From Phycisphaerae bacterium (GTDB taxonomy: Bacteria; Planctomycetota; Phycisphaerae; UBA1845), in the NCBI GenBank assembly GCA_029260015.1, contig JAJDEB010000036.1, positions 968,554 through 1,032,553 on the forward strand: a stretch of DNA of 64,000 nt, written 5' to 3'. Of the stretch, positions 28,507-37,098 are shown one piece after another (positions within the stretch are counted from its first letter, which is position 1; each line of letters starts with the position of its first letter). Position numbers and translations under genes: made by a program. The notes under the pieces are model-generated. The model was not told the origin of the DNA. It saw nothing but the letters and a program-made list of their open reading frames with translations, and searched no databases.

Positions 28507-28663
28507 TTATAATCGAATTGATCGTTTTTTCGGTCATCTATAGAAAGGCCGCACACTGGCCCGCTAGACTGTCGCGGGTGAAATACGCGTGTCATGGCGG
28601 AAGTTAGCCGTGGGACGGAACAGAGTTTTACCGATTTGGGCTGTACCATTTTTTGCAACACTC

Positions 28664-29188
28664 ATGGCAGATGCTTATCAACAAAATCTAAATGCGCTGG
28701 TCAAGCGGGTTGGCGACTTCCCGGAAGATGCGTATCACTTCATTCGCGAAGGCCTTGGCGTCGCGGTTGATTGCGTGCATGGGCCGGAATCACCTGCGCA
28801 AAAGGCGGTCATGCATTATTTGTTCAAGCACAAGATTGATCTGTTGGATCTATCTGAGTTGCATGAGCAAGGAGCGTTGGACGATTCCGTGGTCGAAGCG
28901 ATCGAGGAAGCCGGCGGGTTTGACAAGATCAATCGCCATGTTGGTGGTGGCGACCTCTGCTGGGGACTGCGCAACTACGCACAGCAGCGTTGGGGCAAGA
29001 TGGCCCGCACGGTGCTGCGTAAGTGGAATGTTCACTCCACGTCTGATTTTGGTCGCATCGTTTTTGCGATGATCGAAGTTGACCTCTTGCAAAAACAACC
29101 CGGTGATTCGATCGAAGACTTTGTTGACGTGTTCAATTTTGATCAGGGCTTTGACGAGTCGTACAAAATTCTTTCCGACAGATCGTAA
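28664..29188 (+). CDS. Minf_1886 family protein, function unknown
   Basis: 174 residues from the ATG at 28664; a GTG at 28589 would add 25 residues but has no better ribosome site. The sequence (DAYHFIREGLG near residue 20, then CWGLRNYAQQRWGKMARTVL and SDFGRIVFAMIE) matches my memory of TIGR04138, a family restricted to planctomycetes, verrucomicrobia and relatives. No catalytic motif is evident; it is helical and probably cytoplasmic. Its genomic partner is unclear: the RicT-like gene lies upstream on the same strand, and tatA is convergent downstream beyond a degenerate palindromic repeat. Confidence 0.8.
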   Translation: MADAYQQNLNALVKRVGDFPEDAYHFIREGLGVAVDCVHGPESPAQKAVMHYLFKHKIDLLDLSELHEQGALDDSVVEAIEEAGGFDKINRHVGGGDLCWGLRNYAQQRWGKMARTVLRKWNVHSTSDFGRIVFAMIEVDLLQKQPGDSIEDFVDVFNFDQGFDESYKILSDRS

Positions 29189-29270
29189 CGCGGGTACGAA
29201 CCCATTTGAAATTTGCAGATGTGGAACTTTGAGGGGCATGCCTACTGTGGTTGGGTTGCGGTTGCAGACA

Positions 29271-29291
29271 GGTGGGCACGACCCACCCTAC
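29271..29291. repeat. Degenerate copy of palindromic repeat family A
   Basis: One arm of family A is preserved with a single base change (GGTGGGCACG-A-CCCACCCTAC); the opposite arm, expected around 29240, is no longer recognisable. It lies between convergent genes (Minf_1886 protein and tatA), the same context as the complete copies. Confidence 0.7.
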
Positions 29292-29320
29292 ACGGACTCT
29301 GTTGACCGACCGCTTTGGGA

Positions 29321-29608
29321 TCAACTCTGCGATGTGCGTTCGGCTTCGGTTTCTGTTGGGTCGAGTTGGGGTTGCTTCTTGGCTTCGAGTTCGGGCTTGC
29401 GATCTTGGGAAGACGCGGTGTTCACTTCGTCCTGTACGTCGCGGATGCCCTTCTTGAATTCGACCACGCTCTTGCCGAGTGAACGAGCCACATCCGGAAG
29501 GCGCTTGCCGAAAAAAAGCAATCCAACAAAGGCGATCACCAAGACTTCACTCCACGCAGGTAATCCAAACATCGCCAGTAGATTGATTTGCGTAATGCCA
29601 CCCATCAT
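29321..29608 (-). CDS. tatA: Twin-arginine translocase subunit TatA/TatE
   Basis: 95 residues. After a short N-terminus comes the single membrane helix (WSEVLVIAFVGLLFFG), the F-G-x-x-x-L-P hinge (FFGKRLPDVARSLGKS) and an amphipathic helix, then an acidic tail. TatA oligomers form the path for folded proteins recruited by TatC. tatC lies 1.9 kb away on the same strand, separated by coaD and the dihydroorotate dehydrogenase gene. No tatB was seen, so a minimal TatAC system is possible. Two adjacent ATG codons (29608, 29605) could serve as start. Confidence 0.93.
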   Translation of the reverse strand: MMGGITQINLLAMFGLPAWSEVLVIAFVGLLFFGKRLPDVARSLGKSVVEFKKGIRDVQDEVNTASSQDRKPELEAKKQPQLDPTETEAERTSQS

Positions 29609-29834
29609 GATTCTCGCAAGTCAGTTGGTATGCTTCACATCTTTCAGAACGCTCGCCGCGTACAAATATTGTAGATTCCAATCGGGCGACATGCCACTTG
29701 GCCCGGTAATGACCGCGTAATCGGTATTAGCGAACCTTCTATCTCATTGTCGTCATATGGGCGAAATTCGTCCAATCCCAATCTCAACCCGGCTGAATCT
29801 GCACTCGGACGGCGATTTCTGCCGAATCGAGCGG

Positions 29835-30332
29835 CTATGGGTTCTCGAGTTTGGATCGCAGTTTTGCAAGAACTGAATTCGGTATCAGGGTTGAGAGACG
29901 TGCGGACTCTTTGCCCCCCATCGACACGATCTGCTTGATGAACGTGCTGGAGGTCAGGGCGAATTGCTCGGAGGCCATCAGAAACACGGTCTCAATTCCA
30001 CCAACGATAAAGTTGGTGTTGGCGGCTTGCAGTTCATCGCGCAGGTCCGACGAATCGCGAATGCCCCTAACGATGACCGTCGCCCCCGACTGCTTCGCAA
30101 AGTCGATCGTCAGCCCGCTGTACGACGCGACGCTGACGTGCTCCATGTCGCTGACCAGTTCGGAGATCATCTCGACTCTTTCCTCGGGCGTGAAAACGTC
30201 CACCTTCTCGGGATTTTGACCGATAGCCACGATAACTTTGGAGAAGACGTCACCGCTGCGACGGATAATGTCGAGATGGCCGTTGGTGATGGGGTCGAAC
30301 GAACCGGGAAAAATCGCCGTACTAGCGCTCAC
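29835..30332 (-). CDS. coaD: Phosphopantetheine adenylyltransferase
   Basis: 165 residues, normal family length. The nucleotidyltransferase signature FPGSFDPITNGHLDIIRR lies at residues 8-25 with the T-x-G-H motif, followed by EERVEMI and later VRGIRDSSDLRDELQ with the conserved Arg. The enzyme makes dephospho-CoA from 4'-phosphopantetheine and ATP in the cytoplasm. It stands alone on the minus strand, 226 bases from tatA and divergent from the dihydroorotate dehydrogenase gene. Confidence 0.96.
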   Translation of the reverse strand: MSASTAIFPGSFDPITNGHLDIIRRSGDVFSKVIVAIGQNPEKVDVFTPEERVEMISELVSDMEHVSVASYSGLTIDFAKQSGATVIVRGIRDSSDLRDELQAANTNFIVGGIETVFLMASEQFALTSSTFIKQIVSMGGKESARLSTLIPNSVLAKLRSKLENP

Positions 30333-30461
30333 AAGTGTACCTCCAGAGTTGGCGTCGTTGGAATTGATCGACTGCTTTAAGGTATCTTAACGCGCCACGC
30401 AAGGATCAAGCCAATTCGCACCGACTTGACATTTGCTGACCCGCGTCATACTTCTTGCCGC

Positions 30462-31418
30462 ATGAGCGATGCGACCGACTCCTGCCTGCCCGATCTTCGC
30501 GTCAATCTTGGCGGTCTGGCGCTATCCAATCCGGTCATCACCGCGTCGGGCACCAGTGGATATGGCCCGGAATACGCCCCCCTTTTTGATATCAACTTGC
30601 TGGGTGGCTTTGTGACGAAATCGGTCACCTTGCATGAACGGCCCGGGAACCCTCAGCCGCGAACCTGCGAAACAGCTTCGGGCATGCTCAACGCCATTGG
30701 CCTTGCGAACGTGGGGTTGGAGCGGTTCTGCGTCGAGAAGATCCCGTTTCTTTCGCAGCTTTCGATTCCGACGATCGTCAACGTTGCCGGCCATGAGGTG
30801 AGCGACTATGTGAAAGTTTGCGAGAGGCTCGACGAAATCGAATGCATCGCAGCCGTCGAATTGAATGTTTCATGCCCGAATGTTTCCGATGGTTTGGAAT
30901 GGGGCACCGATGCCAAGCGGCTGGCCTCCCTGGTTCGCGAAGTGCGTCAGGTGGTTTCGCGATGCAAGTTGATCGTCAAGCTGACGCCGAATACGGGTGA
31001 CATTGTTGAGTTGGCCAGGGGGGCGATCGACGGCGGCGCTGAGATTCTGTCGTTGATTAATACGCTGCGCGGGATGGCCATTCATGTGGATTCGCGTAAG
31101 CCGATGCTCGCCAATGTCACGGGCGGATTGAGCGGGCCGGCGATCAAACCGGTGGCGCTGTGCATGGTGCATCAGGTGTATCAGGGTTGCACGCGACACA
31201 ACGGTATTCCGATCATCGCGATGGGGGGTATTCGCACTTGGCGCGACGCGATTGAATTTCACCTTGCGGGTGCAACTGCGGTTGCGGTTGGTACCAGTCT
31301 GTTCGTTGACCCGCGTAGCCCACTTGCGCTGATCGACGGCATGCGGGCATACCTCAAGCGGCACGGACTTATGAGTATTCAGGACGTAATCGGCAAGGTG
31401 CAATTACCAGAGAAGTAA
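30462..31418 (+). CDS. pyrD: Dihydroorotate dehydrogenase, class 1B-like
   Basis: 318 residues from the ATG at 30462. The N-terminal L-x-L-S-N-P-V-I-T-A-S-G-T-S-G-Y pattern, FVTKSVTLHERPGN, and LNVSCPNVSDGLEWG with the Cys used as general base by class 1 enzymes are visible, followed by IVKLTPN and GGIRTWRDAIEF near the FMN phosphate site. Length and N-terminus fit PyrDB, which oxidises dihydroorotate with NAD through the PyrK electron-transfer subunit. No pyrK is present in the window, so the electron acceptor is not established. The gene ends ten bases before palindromic repeat copy 2. Confidence 0.93.
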   Translation: MSDATDSCLPDLRVNLGGLALSNPVITASGTSGYGPEYAPLFDINLLGGFVTKSVTLHERPGNPQPRTCETASGMLNAIGLANVGLERFCVEKIPFLSQLSIPTIVNVAGHEVSDYVKVCERLDEIECIAAVELNVSCPNVSDGLEWGTDAKRLASLVREVRQVVSRCKLIVKLTPNTGDIVELARGAIDGGAEILSLINTLRGMAIHVDSRKPMLANVTGGLSGPAIKPVALCMVHQVYQGCTRHNGIPIIAMGGIRTWRDAIEFHLAGATAVAVGTSLFVDPRSPLALIDGMRAYLKRHGLMSIQDVIGKVQLPEK

Positions 31419-31427
31419 TCGCGCGTC

Positions 31428-31492
31428 GTAGGGTGGGCCGTGCCCACCGCCGTTCGCGTGTTTTACGGATTGGTGGGCACGGCCCACCCTAC
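31428..31492. repeat. Nested palindromic repeat, family A copy 2
   Basis: Perfect 21-base inverted arms at 31428-31448 and 31472-31492 with the same internal hairpins as copy 1. It fills the space between convergent pyrD and tatC. The TAG inside its right arm (31489-31491, read on the minus strand) is the tatC stop codon. Confidence 0.92.
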
Positions 31493-32541
31493 TCGCTTGC
31501 TGGTATTGGTTTGTTGATGATGTTTGAAACGATCAGCGCCCCTTCGAACAGGATCATCATCGGAATCGCCAGCAAAAGTTGGCTGATGACGTCTGGCGGT
31601 GTGAGGATGGCGGCAACGATGAATGTCACAAAGAAGATATAGCGGCGGTATTTCTTGAGGTCTGCCACGCTGACCAGCCCCATCGATGTGATGAACAGAA
31701 TCACCAGCGGCAATTCAAACGCCAACCCAAACGCCAGCGTCAACATCATTACGAAGCTGACGTACTGGCTCAAACCAAACTGACTCTTGACGACGGAGAC
31801 GTTCTGAGAAGCGTGCATCGGCGACGTGTACACGCCCTTGTCCGTCATGAGGCAGCGCTGGTTGCGGGTGGTGTTGTACCACTCGCTACCGATCGGCGGG
31901 TCTTCGGGATCTTTGGTCAACATTGCGATCTGATCGAGCTTGACGTCCGCTGGCAGTTCCGATTCTTCGACGGCTTTCTCACCGACGATCAGACCAGTGA
32001 TCCACGACGGTTCGAGATTGTCGATCTTGATGCCTTCGCCAAACTCGACAAAGAAGTTAATCACGATCGGCAGGACGATGTAAAACATGAACACCGCGCC
32101 AGTCGCAAAGAGTCCGATCGATGCGGGCGTGATGAGCTTCAGGAATTTGCGTTCGTGCGGAAACAATCCGAGCGCGACGAATCGCCAGATCTGAATCAGC
32201 GTCCACGGCATCGACATGACGATCCCCGCGAGGAACGCCATCTTCAAATACAACAGAAACGTATCGGGCGGGTTGAGCGCCTGAGCTTGCGGGTCGAGTC
32301 CGCGGGCGTGCAAGATGACGCCCAATGGATGAAGCACAAAACTCAGGATGTGTTTGGCAAAGATGAGTGATAGCGTTGTCGTGATGAAGATGCCGATCAG
32401 CGCCAAGATCGAGCAGACGCGAAGTTCCTCCAGGTGATCCCCGAACGACATGTACCCGCGCTCAGACTTTTCGTCCGGCTTGGACCTCGCCTCGGATGCA
32501 GAATGTTGGGAAGGGTTCATGGTTTTGGAGGACGAGGGCAA
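31489..32541 (-). CDS. tatC: Sec-independent translocase subunit TatC with large extra-cytoplasmic insertion
   Basis: 350 residues from a TTG with GGAG seven bases upstream; the ATG at 32520 is an alternative. The TatC hallmark M-S-F-G-D-H-L-E-E-L-R lies at 31-41, and membrane helices follow at about 45-70, 95-115 and 137-165. Then an unusual stretch of about 85 residues (170-255), rich in charged residues and with one Cys, stands where other TatC proteins have a short periplasmic loop, before FGLAFELPLVILF (271-283) and the last helices. TatC binds twin-arginine signal peptides. The insertion accounts for the length (350 versus about 250). Its stop codon is supplied by repeat copy 2. Confidence 0.93.
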   Translation of the reverse strand: MPSSSKTMNPSQHSASEARSKPDEKSERGYMSFGDHLEELRVCSILALIGIFITTTLSLIFAKHILSFVLHPLGVILHARGLDPQAQALNPPDTFLLYLKMAFLAGIVMSMPWTLIQIWRFVALGLFPHERKFLKLITPASIGLFATGAVFMFYIVLPIVINFFVEFGEGIKIDNLEPSWITGLIVGEKAVEESELPADVKLDQIAMLTKDPEDPPIGSEWYNTTRNQRCLMTDKGVYTSPMHASQNVSVVKSQFGLSQYVSFVMMLTLAFGLAFELPLVILFITSMGLVSVADLKKYRRYIFFVTFIVAAILTPPDVISQLLLAIPMMILFEGALIVSNIINKPIPASE

Positions 32542-32589
32542 CGACTTACTCCATCGGTTGACTGTTTCTCGGATTAACTGCTGTGATGG

Positions 32590-33015
32590 TCACGCCTCAT
32601 CCGCATGTATATCGAAATAAGTTTGCAGAATCACCTGAGCGGCTAAAGCATCGCGCCGCGATTTTTTTTGCTTATGCGTCAACTCGGTCTGCTGCATGTA
32701 GTCATCGGCTGCGGCAGATGAAAGTCTTTCATCGCATTCGTGAACCACGCGTCCGGACACTTCTCCCAGTAGCTTCCCGAACGATTGGGTGATTTTGGCC
32801 TGCTTACCGACCGAATCATCCATGTTCAGCGGCATGCCCAGGACAAATTCGTCCACCCCGTAATCACCCGCCACTTCGATGATCGAATCGACCTGTTGTT
32901 GCGGGCTACCGCCTTGGTCCAGGACGGTTACCGGGACGGCAATTCGCCCTTCGGTATCGCCGACCGCGAGTCCGATACGTTTCAAACCGTAATCTATTCC
33001 AAGAAGTTTCTTCAA
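32590..33015 (-). CDS. ruvX: Holliday junction resolvase-like protein (YqgF/RuvX)
   Basis: 141 residues, standard length. The RNase H-like core opens with L-G-I-D-Y-G-L-K-R-I-G-L-A-V-G-D (5-20), has FVLGMPLNMD in the middle and DERLSSAAADD near residue 95, giving the acidic residues for metal binding. Family members act in rRNA 5' processing or recombination in the cytoplasm. It follows manC on the same strand with 42 bases between, and precedes tatC by 48 bases, so the three genes may share a transcript. Confidence 0.94.
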   Translation of the reverse strand: MKKLLGIDYGLKRIGLAVGDTEGRIAVPVTVLDQGGSPQQQVDSIIEVAGDYGVDEFVLGMPLNMDDSVGKQAKITQSFGKLLGEVSGRVVHECDERLSSAAADDYMQQTELTHKQKKSRRDALAAQVILQTYFDIHADEA

Positions 33016-33057
33016 TCGACCAATTCCGGGCGTGCGTGCCGGCAGTTGTGGCGGCGG

Positions 33058-34131
33058 TTACAGATACTTGTCGCCGAATTTGGCTTCGATGTTGGCCAGC
33101 AGTTCGCGCAGTGCCTGGGCGTCGCGTTTCTTGCAAACCATGGTCGCGTCGCGCGAATGGACGATGACCAGGTCCTTTAAGCCCAGCGTCGCGATAAGAT
33201 GGTCGTCGTCTTCAGAGACGACAGTCACGCCCTCCGATCCCAAATGGACAGCCGACTTGGCGACGGTGACGTTTTCGCGCGAATCTGAATCGAGCACCGC
33301 ACTAAGCTGCGCCCACGAACCGACATCCGCCCACTCGCAATTCATCTCGACCACGAACACTTCGCGGGCCCGCTCCATCACCGCGAAGTCGATCGATATT
33401 TTCTGCAACTTCGGATAAATCGCCGAGAGTTTCTCGGGTCGCTTTGGCGTGTCCCAATCGCGGGCGATCTCGGTCACACCTTGATGCGAAATCGGCAGGT
33501 TGGTTTCCAACTCGGCGAGGATCGTACTCGCCCGCCACGCAAACATGCCGCTGTTCCAAAAATAATCGCCCGACTCGGCATAGCGCTGAGCGCGAATGGG
33601 GTCCGGCTTTTCGGTGAATTTCTCGACGCGGAATACGCCGAGACCAACCTCTTCGCCCTTGCGGATGTAACCGAACGCAGTCTCCGGAGAGCGCACAGTA
33701 ATCCCGAACGTCACCAGGGCGTCGGCATGTTTCTCGACGGTGTCGAAGGCGAGCTTCACGCACTTTGTAAATTTCTCGATCGGTGCAATCAGATGGTCAG
33801 CCGTAAACACCCCTACCACCGCGTCGGGATCGCGCTGATCAATGATGGCGCATGCCAACCCCACCGCGTTGGCGGTATCGCGACCTTGCGGTTCACCAAA
33901 AAGATTCCTACTTGGCACTTCGGGAAGTTCGTTGGCCACCAAAGGCAGATACTTTTCACCGGTGATGACATAGATGTGATCGGCTTCAAACGATTCGCGA
34001 AGACGTTCGTACGACGAGCGCAGCAGGCTTGTCCCGCCGATGATCTTAAGAAGCTGCTTGGGCCGATGCCGCCGACTAAGCGGCCAAAGCCTCGTCCCCG
34101 CACCTCCTGCCATAATCACTGCATGCCGCAT
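33058..34131 (-). CDS. manC: Mannose-1-phosphate guanylyltransferase
   Basis: 357 residues. The pyrophosphorylase signature AVIMAGGAGTRLWPLSRRHRPKQ lies at residues 4-26, with VFTADHLI near residue 110 and FTEKPD near residue 172. The enzyme forms GDP-mannose from mannose 1-phosphate and GTP for cell-surface glycans. It lacks the C-terminal isomerase domain of bifunctional ManC enzymes, so it is the short single-function type. The gene follows the helicase gene by 37 bases on the same strand. Confidence 0.93.
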   Translation of the reverse strand: MRHAVIMAGGAGTRLWPLSRRHRPKQLLKIIGGTSLLRSSYERLRESFEADHIYVITGEKYLPLVANELPEVPSRNLFGEPQGRDTANAVGLACAIIDQRDPDAVVGVFTADHLIAPIEKFTKCVKLAFDTVEKHADALVTFGITVRSPETAFGYIRKGEEVGLGVFRVEKFTEKPDPIRAQRYAESGDYFWNSGMFAWRASTILAELETNLPISHQGVTEIARDWDTPKRPEKLSAIYPKLQKISIDFAVMERAREVFVVEMNCEWADVGSWAQLSAVLDSDSRENVTVAKSAVHLGSEGVTVVSEDDDHLIATLGLKDLVIVHSRDATMVCKKRDAQALRELLANIEAKFGDKYL

Positions 34132-34168
34132 GTTCTATTCAACTTCCGAGCCGACAACTTGAATATCG

Positions 34169-36367
34169 CTAAAAATCAAACGCGCCCTCACCGACTTCAT
34201 CAAAGTCTACCCGTTCTAAATCGGCAAACGGGAGGATCAAGGTCTTTGTCGATCCCTTGGCAAATGTGACTTCCAGGTGAACCTGAGCGCCGTTTCGACG
34301 AATCCAATCGATCCGTCCCAGACCCCAATCGTCGTTCTTGACCAGCGTGCCAGGGCCCCATTGGGCGATGTCGTGCGGCAGATCATCCAACCAACCGCAG
34401 CGTGAACTATCTGCGCCACTGCCCGTTCGGTCAACAATCTCTACATCCGAACCCGGCAATTCATCGATAAAAGGCGATTTCGACTTTCGTTCAGAGATGC
34501 CACGGACCATTCGATATTTGGCATGCGCCAGGGTCAGTTCCTGTTTGGCCCGGGTCATGCCCACAAAGCAGAGCCGGCGTTCCTCCTCTTCATTATACGT
34601 CGGATCGCCCGGTTCGCGCTCGAATGGCAGCAACCCGCTTTCCAACCCGATCATGTAAACGACCGGAAATTCCAACCCCTTCGCCGCGTGCAGGGTCATG
34701 AGCGTCGCCCTGCCGGTATCGTCGTCCATCGCGTCAACATCGCTGAGCAGGCTGGTGTGGGCCATCCAATCGATCAGCGTGGCTTCAGGGCGATCCTTTT
34801 CAAAGATAGCGGCAGCGTTGATGAGTTCGTTGATGTTTTCCATCGGATCGGCATCGAGGTTTGATTCCCCGCCCAAGCTGGCTTGCAGTCCGGTTTCGCG
34901 AATGATTCGTTCCAAGGCGATCGATGGTGATTCTTCAGTGACTTTTCTCAGGTTGCCCATGAGTTCGGCAAATGCCGTGACCTTAACGATGGCTGCATTC
35001 TTGAGCGTGGGTACGAGCTGCGGCTGGAATACAAACTCGAACATCTCCCGGCCATTCGCGCGGGCGTGGGCGATGATGCGGTCGATGGTCGTCTTGCCGA
35101 TTCCGCGCGTCGGTGTGTTGATGATCCTGGTGAGCGACACCTCATCGTGGACATTGATAAGCAACCGCACATACGCGAGGACATCTTTGATCTCCTTGCG
35201 GTTGTAAAACTCGACGCCGCGGGCGACCTGATAAGCCACGCCGTTTTGCAGCAGCGCTTCTTCTACAGATCGACTCAGCGAATTCAGACGATAGAAAACC
35301 GCGACATCAGAGAGGTCTTCGCCGCGCTCTCGACGCTCGGCCAATTCCTTCGCGATGAAGTCTGATTCTTCATCGGCATCTCCGGTAATCAGTACGCGAA
35401 CCTTTGACCCCGCGTCGTTTTCGGTCCAAAGCGTTTTGTCTTTGCGCTGCACGTTGTGCTCGATGACCGAGCTTGCGGCTGCGAGGATGCGCTTGGTCGA
35501 TCGGTAGTTGCGCTCCAGCCGCACGACCTGGGCTTGCTCATGATCTTCCTCGAACCGCAGAATGTTACCGATGTCAGCCCCGCGCCAACCGTAGATCGAT
35601 TGATCCGGATCGCCCGTCGCGCAGATGTTCTTATTCTGCTCCGTAATCAAATGGGCGATCAGATACTGGGCGCTGTTGGTATCCTGATACTCATCAATCA
35701 GCACATGCGTGTAGCGCCGTTCCAACTGGCGGCGAAATTCTTCGTCGTCTCTCAAAAGAAACGCCAACTTCAAGAGCAAATCGTCAAAGTCCACGCCATG
35801 CTGTTCAGCCAGCACCATCTCGTAGGATTCGTACACCTTGGCGATGGTTCGCTCCGACCAATCCGTCGCCTCGTTCGCAAACATTGTTGCGGTGACCATC
35901 GCATTTTTGGCGTTGCTAATGACGCCCTGCAAACGAGCGGGCGACCAGTTGTCTGCCGACAGTTGCGCCCGGGCGATCGCGAGTTGGATGACCTTCCGCT
36001 GGTCAGCCGAATCGAACACGGTGAAATCATCGGGCAGGCCAGCCCGCTCGTGGTGAATCCGCAGCAATCGATAGCACAGCGAGTGAAACGTGCTGATGGT
36101 CATTTCCGCACCGACGCCAAGTGCAGAAATGCGTTCGTACATCTCTGAGGCGGCTTTGTTGGTGAAGGTGATCGCCAGGACGTTTCGTGGTTGGGTGACG
36201 GTGCGAGCCAGGTATGCCGCCCGTCGGGTGATCACCCGGGTCTTACCGCATCCCGCCCCAGCCAGCACCAGCAGCGGACCATCGGTATGACAGACGGCCT
36301 CCCGCTGCGGATCAGTCAGATCAGCCAGCAGAGCGTCCAATTCGTGAGCGTTTGATGCGTGAACCAT
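34169..36367 (-). CDS. pcrA: UvrD/PcrA-type superfamily 1 DNA helicase
   Basis: 732 residues from the ATG at 36367. Motif Q/I are visible as LTDPQREAV and VLAGAGCGKTRVITRR (about 33-48), motif Ia as AITFTNKAA, motif II as VLIDEYQDTNSAQY, motif III as ATGDPDQSIYGWRGAD, motif IV as ERNYRS, motif V as LMTLHAAKGLEFPVVY and motif VI as CFVGMTRAK. This is a 3'-5' helicase of excision repair and replication-fork maintenance. The C-terminal 100 residues carry a Tudor-like segment (LVKNDDWGLGRIDWI) as in PcrA, which supports that symbol over rep. REP-like repeats lie just upstream. Confidence 0.92.
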   Translation of the reverse strand: MVHASNAHELDALLADLTDPQREAVCHTDGPLLVLAGAGCGKTRVITRRAAYLARTVTQPRNVLAITFTNKAASEMYERISALGVGAEMTISTFHSLCYRLLRIHHERAGLPDDFTVFDSADQRKVIQLAIARAQLSADNWSPARLQGVISNAKNAMVTATMFANEATDWSERTIAKVYESYEMVLAEQHGVDFDDLLLKLAFLLRDDEEFRRQLERRYTHVLIDEYQDTNSAQYLIAHLITEQNKNICATGDPDQSIYGWRGADIGNILRFEEDHEQAQVVRLERNYRSTKRILAAASSVIEHNVQRKDKTLWTENDAGSKVRVLITGDADEESDFIAKELAERRERGEDLSDVAVFYRLNSLSRSVEEALLQNGVAYQVARGVEFYNRKEIKDVLAYVRLLINVHDEVSLTRIINTPTRGIGKTTIDRIIAHARANGREMFEFVFQPQLVPTLKNAAIVKVTAFAELMGNLRKVTEESPSIALERIIRETGLQASLGGESNLDADPMENINELINAAAIFEKDRPEATLIDWMAHTSLLSDVDAMDDDTGRATLMTLHAAKGLEFPVVYMIGLESGLLPFEREPGDPTYNEEEERRLCFVGMTRAKQELTLAHAKYRMVRGISERKSKSPFIDELPGSDVEIVDRTGSGADSSRCGWLDDLPHDIAQWGPGTLVKNDDWGLGRIDWIRRNGAQVHLEVTFAKGSTKTLILPFADLERVDFDEVGEGAFDF

Positions 36368-36428
36368 ATACACCGTGTATACCGCACGGAGCGGTGGCTG
36401 AAAAGCGACGCGACCAGGCTAGTGGTTC

Positions 36429-36510
36429 GTCACTCCCGCGCACGCGGGAGTCCAGAACGAGCGATATGCTACGCGCGGGGCTTGGATTCCCGCTTTCGCG
36501 GGAATGACAG
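36429..36510. repeat. REP-like paired palindromes, family B
   Basis: Two related short palindromes face each other: CTCCCGCG-CA-CGCGGGAG at 36433-36450 and ATTCCCGC-TTTC-GCGGGAAT at 36486-36505, each flanked by TCCA on the inner side and GTCA-type bases on the outer side, so the whole unit is a larger imperfect inverted repeat. The core resembles the widespread bacterial REP element with GTCATTCCCGCG. It lies between divergent helicase and acpS genes. Confidence 0.88.
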
Positions 36511-36596
36511 TGGAGCGCGATCCGCAAGATGACGCGTGGGCCTACACTAATCAGGCTCGACTTGCTGTGTGCCAATCCGACGCGTACGCTTGAGCG

Positions 36597-36983
36597 ATGA
36601 ACGTCGTCAGCCACGGCATCGATATAGTAGAATGCCACCGGATCGCGGACCTGCTCAGCAAGCACCCCGACCGGTTCCTCGACCGTGTATTAACGCCGAA
36701 GGAGCGCGAGCGGGCGGACAAACTTCACAGCCCGATCCCGCATATCTCCGGCAGATTTGCGGCGAAGGAAGCGATCTTAAAAGTGCTGGGCACCGGTTGG
36801 CGAGGCGGGATCGCATGGACCGACATCGAAATCACCAACGACGAGATGGGGGCACCGCTGGTCGAACTGAGCGGTATGTGTTCCCAAATCGCCGACGATC
36901 GCGGCATCGTCCGCATTCTGCTATCGATCAGCCACACTGACACCGTCGCAACCGCTAGCGCGCTGGGACTTGGTGAACGCTGA
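36597..36983 (+). CDS. acpS: Holo-[acyl-carrier-protein] synthase
   Basis: 128 residues, normal length. The N-terminal G-I-D-I-V-E-C-H-R-I (7-16), with the metal-binding Asp, and G-R-F-A-A-K-E-A-I-L-K (52-62) are the two signatures of AcpS, and LLSISHTDTVATASAL is the C-terminal strand. It moves phosphopantetheine from CoA to acyl carrier protein. The gene stands alone between family B repeats and a convergent amidohydrolase. Confidence 0.95.
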   Translation: MNVVSHGIDIVECHRIADLLSKHPDRFLDRVLTPKERERADKLHSPIPHISGRFAAKEAILKVLGTGWRGGIAWTDIEITNDEMGAPLVELSGMCSQIADDRGIVRILLSISHTDTVATASALGLGER

Positions 36984-37098
36984 TCGCATCTGCCCCCAGG
37001 CCGGATAGATGCACTGCAACAATCAAGAGCTTGAATGTTGTCGAATTCGGGCACTGCTCACAGAGCAGTGGCACGATTTTCGAATGACGACCGATTGA

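Noticed and set aside
31433..31642. Frame beginning MGRAHRRSRV
   Set aside because: It starts inside family A copy 2 and runs antisense into tatC.
31579..32370. 263-residue plus-strand frame
   Set aside because: It is the antisense shadow of tatC, with His/Asp/Arg-rich composition typical of reverse frames.
33481..34269. 262-residue plus-strand frame
   Set aside because: Antisense to manC and the helicase end; no motif.
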